A stretch of 64,000 nt of DNA from Cranoglanis bouderius (taxonomy: Eukaryota > Chordata > Actinopteri > Siluriformes > Cranoglanididae): contig CM042562.1 in NCBI GenBank assembly GCA_023630585.1, positions 5,085,684 through 5,149,683 on the forward strand. Reading direction: 5' to 3'. Position numbers and translations under genes: made by a program. Of the stretch, positions 63,406-64,000 are shown in pieces. The notes beneath the pieces are model-generated. The model worked only from the letters and a program-made list of their open reading frames with translations. It had not been told where the DNA came from and did no database searches. Each line of letters starts with the position of its first letter. Positions within the stretch are counted from its first letter, which is position 1.

Positions 63406-63799
63406 ACTGTTTAGATGATCAAACCAGATCACAGTTTCACTGACTAAAATTATAGGTATATTACTGGTTATGGGTAATTTAGTTCCTTAAACTATCCTGA
63501 CAGAATGTTCATTTGCTCAGGACCTAATTATAATCATTTCCTCTGCTTTACCTACATTCCCCCAAAAAAATAAATAAATAAATTAAAAAAGTCGACACTC
63601 AGATGCATTATTCCAAAGGCTCTTCCTTCATGTTTGTTATAATGATACCAGTAAGCAATTTACAGTTAAGAATGAATAATCATATAGCCTAGCAATTTTT
63701 TTTACATTATGTCTTATTATTTTATTTATCATTTTATTATGTATAATTTAGTGTGGTTACCAATTAGGCAGCCACCATAAGCTACACTTTGGTCCACAG

Positions 63800-64000
63800 G
63801 AACATTCATTCACTCTCAGTTTTACTTTATCCTGGTCAGGTGGATCCAGGGAATACTGGGCATGAGGTAGGAATACACTCTGTACAATACCAGTCAGCCA
63901 GTTCATCATAAGACACCATGCACACACATTCAGAAGTGAGCAATTTAGCATAGCCAATTCACCTAGCCTGATTTTTGGGAGGTGGGAGGAAACCAGAGAG
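63800..64000 (-). repeat. SINE-like fish repeat, cut by the window edge
   Basis: On the minus strand it reads CTCTCTGGTTTCCTCCCACC, then GGTGAATTGGCTATGC, GAATGTGTGTGCATGGTGTC and CCTCATGCCCAGTATTCCC. It corresponds to the body of the repeat at 6665-6965 but is diverged, and it runs off the right end. Confidence 0.75.

Overview
This is vertebrate nuclear DNA from a teleost fish. Three things show it: short coding exons with GT-AG introns whose translations match vertebrate genes, a dense load of Tc1/mariner, hAT and tRNA-derived SINE copies, and very long (CA)n/(TA)n microsatellites. The mix of repeats suggests an otophysan such as a catfish, but that is inference. No bacterial, CRISPR, rRNA or functional tRNA gene was seen.

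All recognised genes lie on the minus strand, head to tail. Reading from high to low coordinates they are: (1) gpam, mitochondrial glycerol-3-phosphate acyltransferase, 20 coding exons at 59441-39394, rebuilt in frame to 818 aa; (2) a FERM-domain protein of the FRMD6/FRMD1 (Willin) family, 13 coding exons at 33610-27799, 500 aa; (3) a small unrecognised gene at 26436-25248, five coding exons plus a leader exon, predicting a 135-aa cysteine-rich protein with a signal peptide and a GPI-type tail; (4) cpn1, carboxypeptidase N catalytic subunit, 9 exons at 22869-17619, 456 aa. A GC-enriched block near 13.75-14.2 kb ending in a consensus donor looks like the promoter and first exon of a further minus-strand gene that continues to the left.

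From 1 to 17 kb the window is intergenic and rich in mobile DNA: a 555-bp fold-back element, a Tc1 element carrying a hAT element with an 8-bp target duplication, internally deleted Tc1 relatives, SINEs and microsatellites. From 33.7 to 39.4 kb there is gene-poor AT-rich DNA. The gpam introns hold a complete but dead Tc1 element (43.1-44.6 kb), a hAT fold-back element, two BED-type hAT remnants, a Harbinger-like composite and a local duplication. From 59.5 to 64 kb lies the region upstream of gpam, ending in two SINE copies.

The genes do not form a pathway: gpam starts glycerolipid synthesis, cpn1 is a plasma peptidase, and the FERM gene is probably a cortical scaffold. The least explained item is the small secreted or GPI-anchored gene between cpn1 and the FERM gene.
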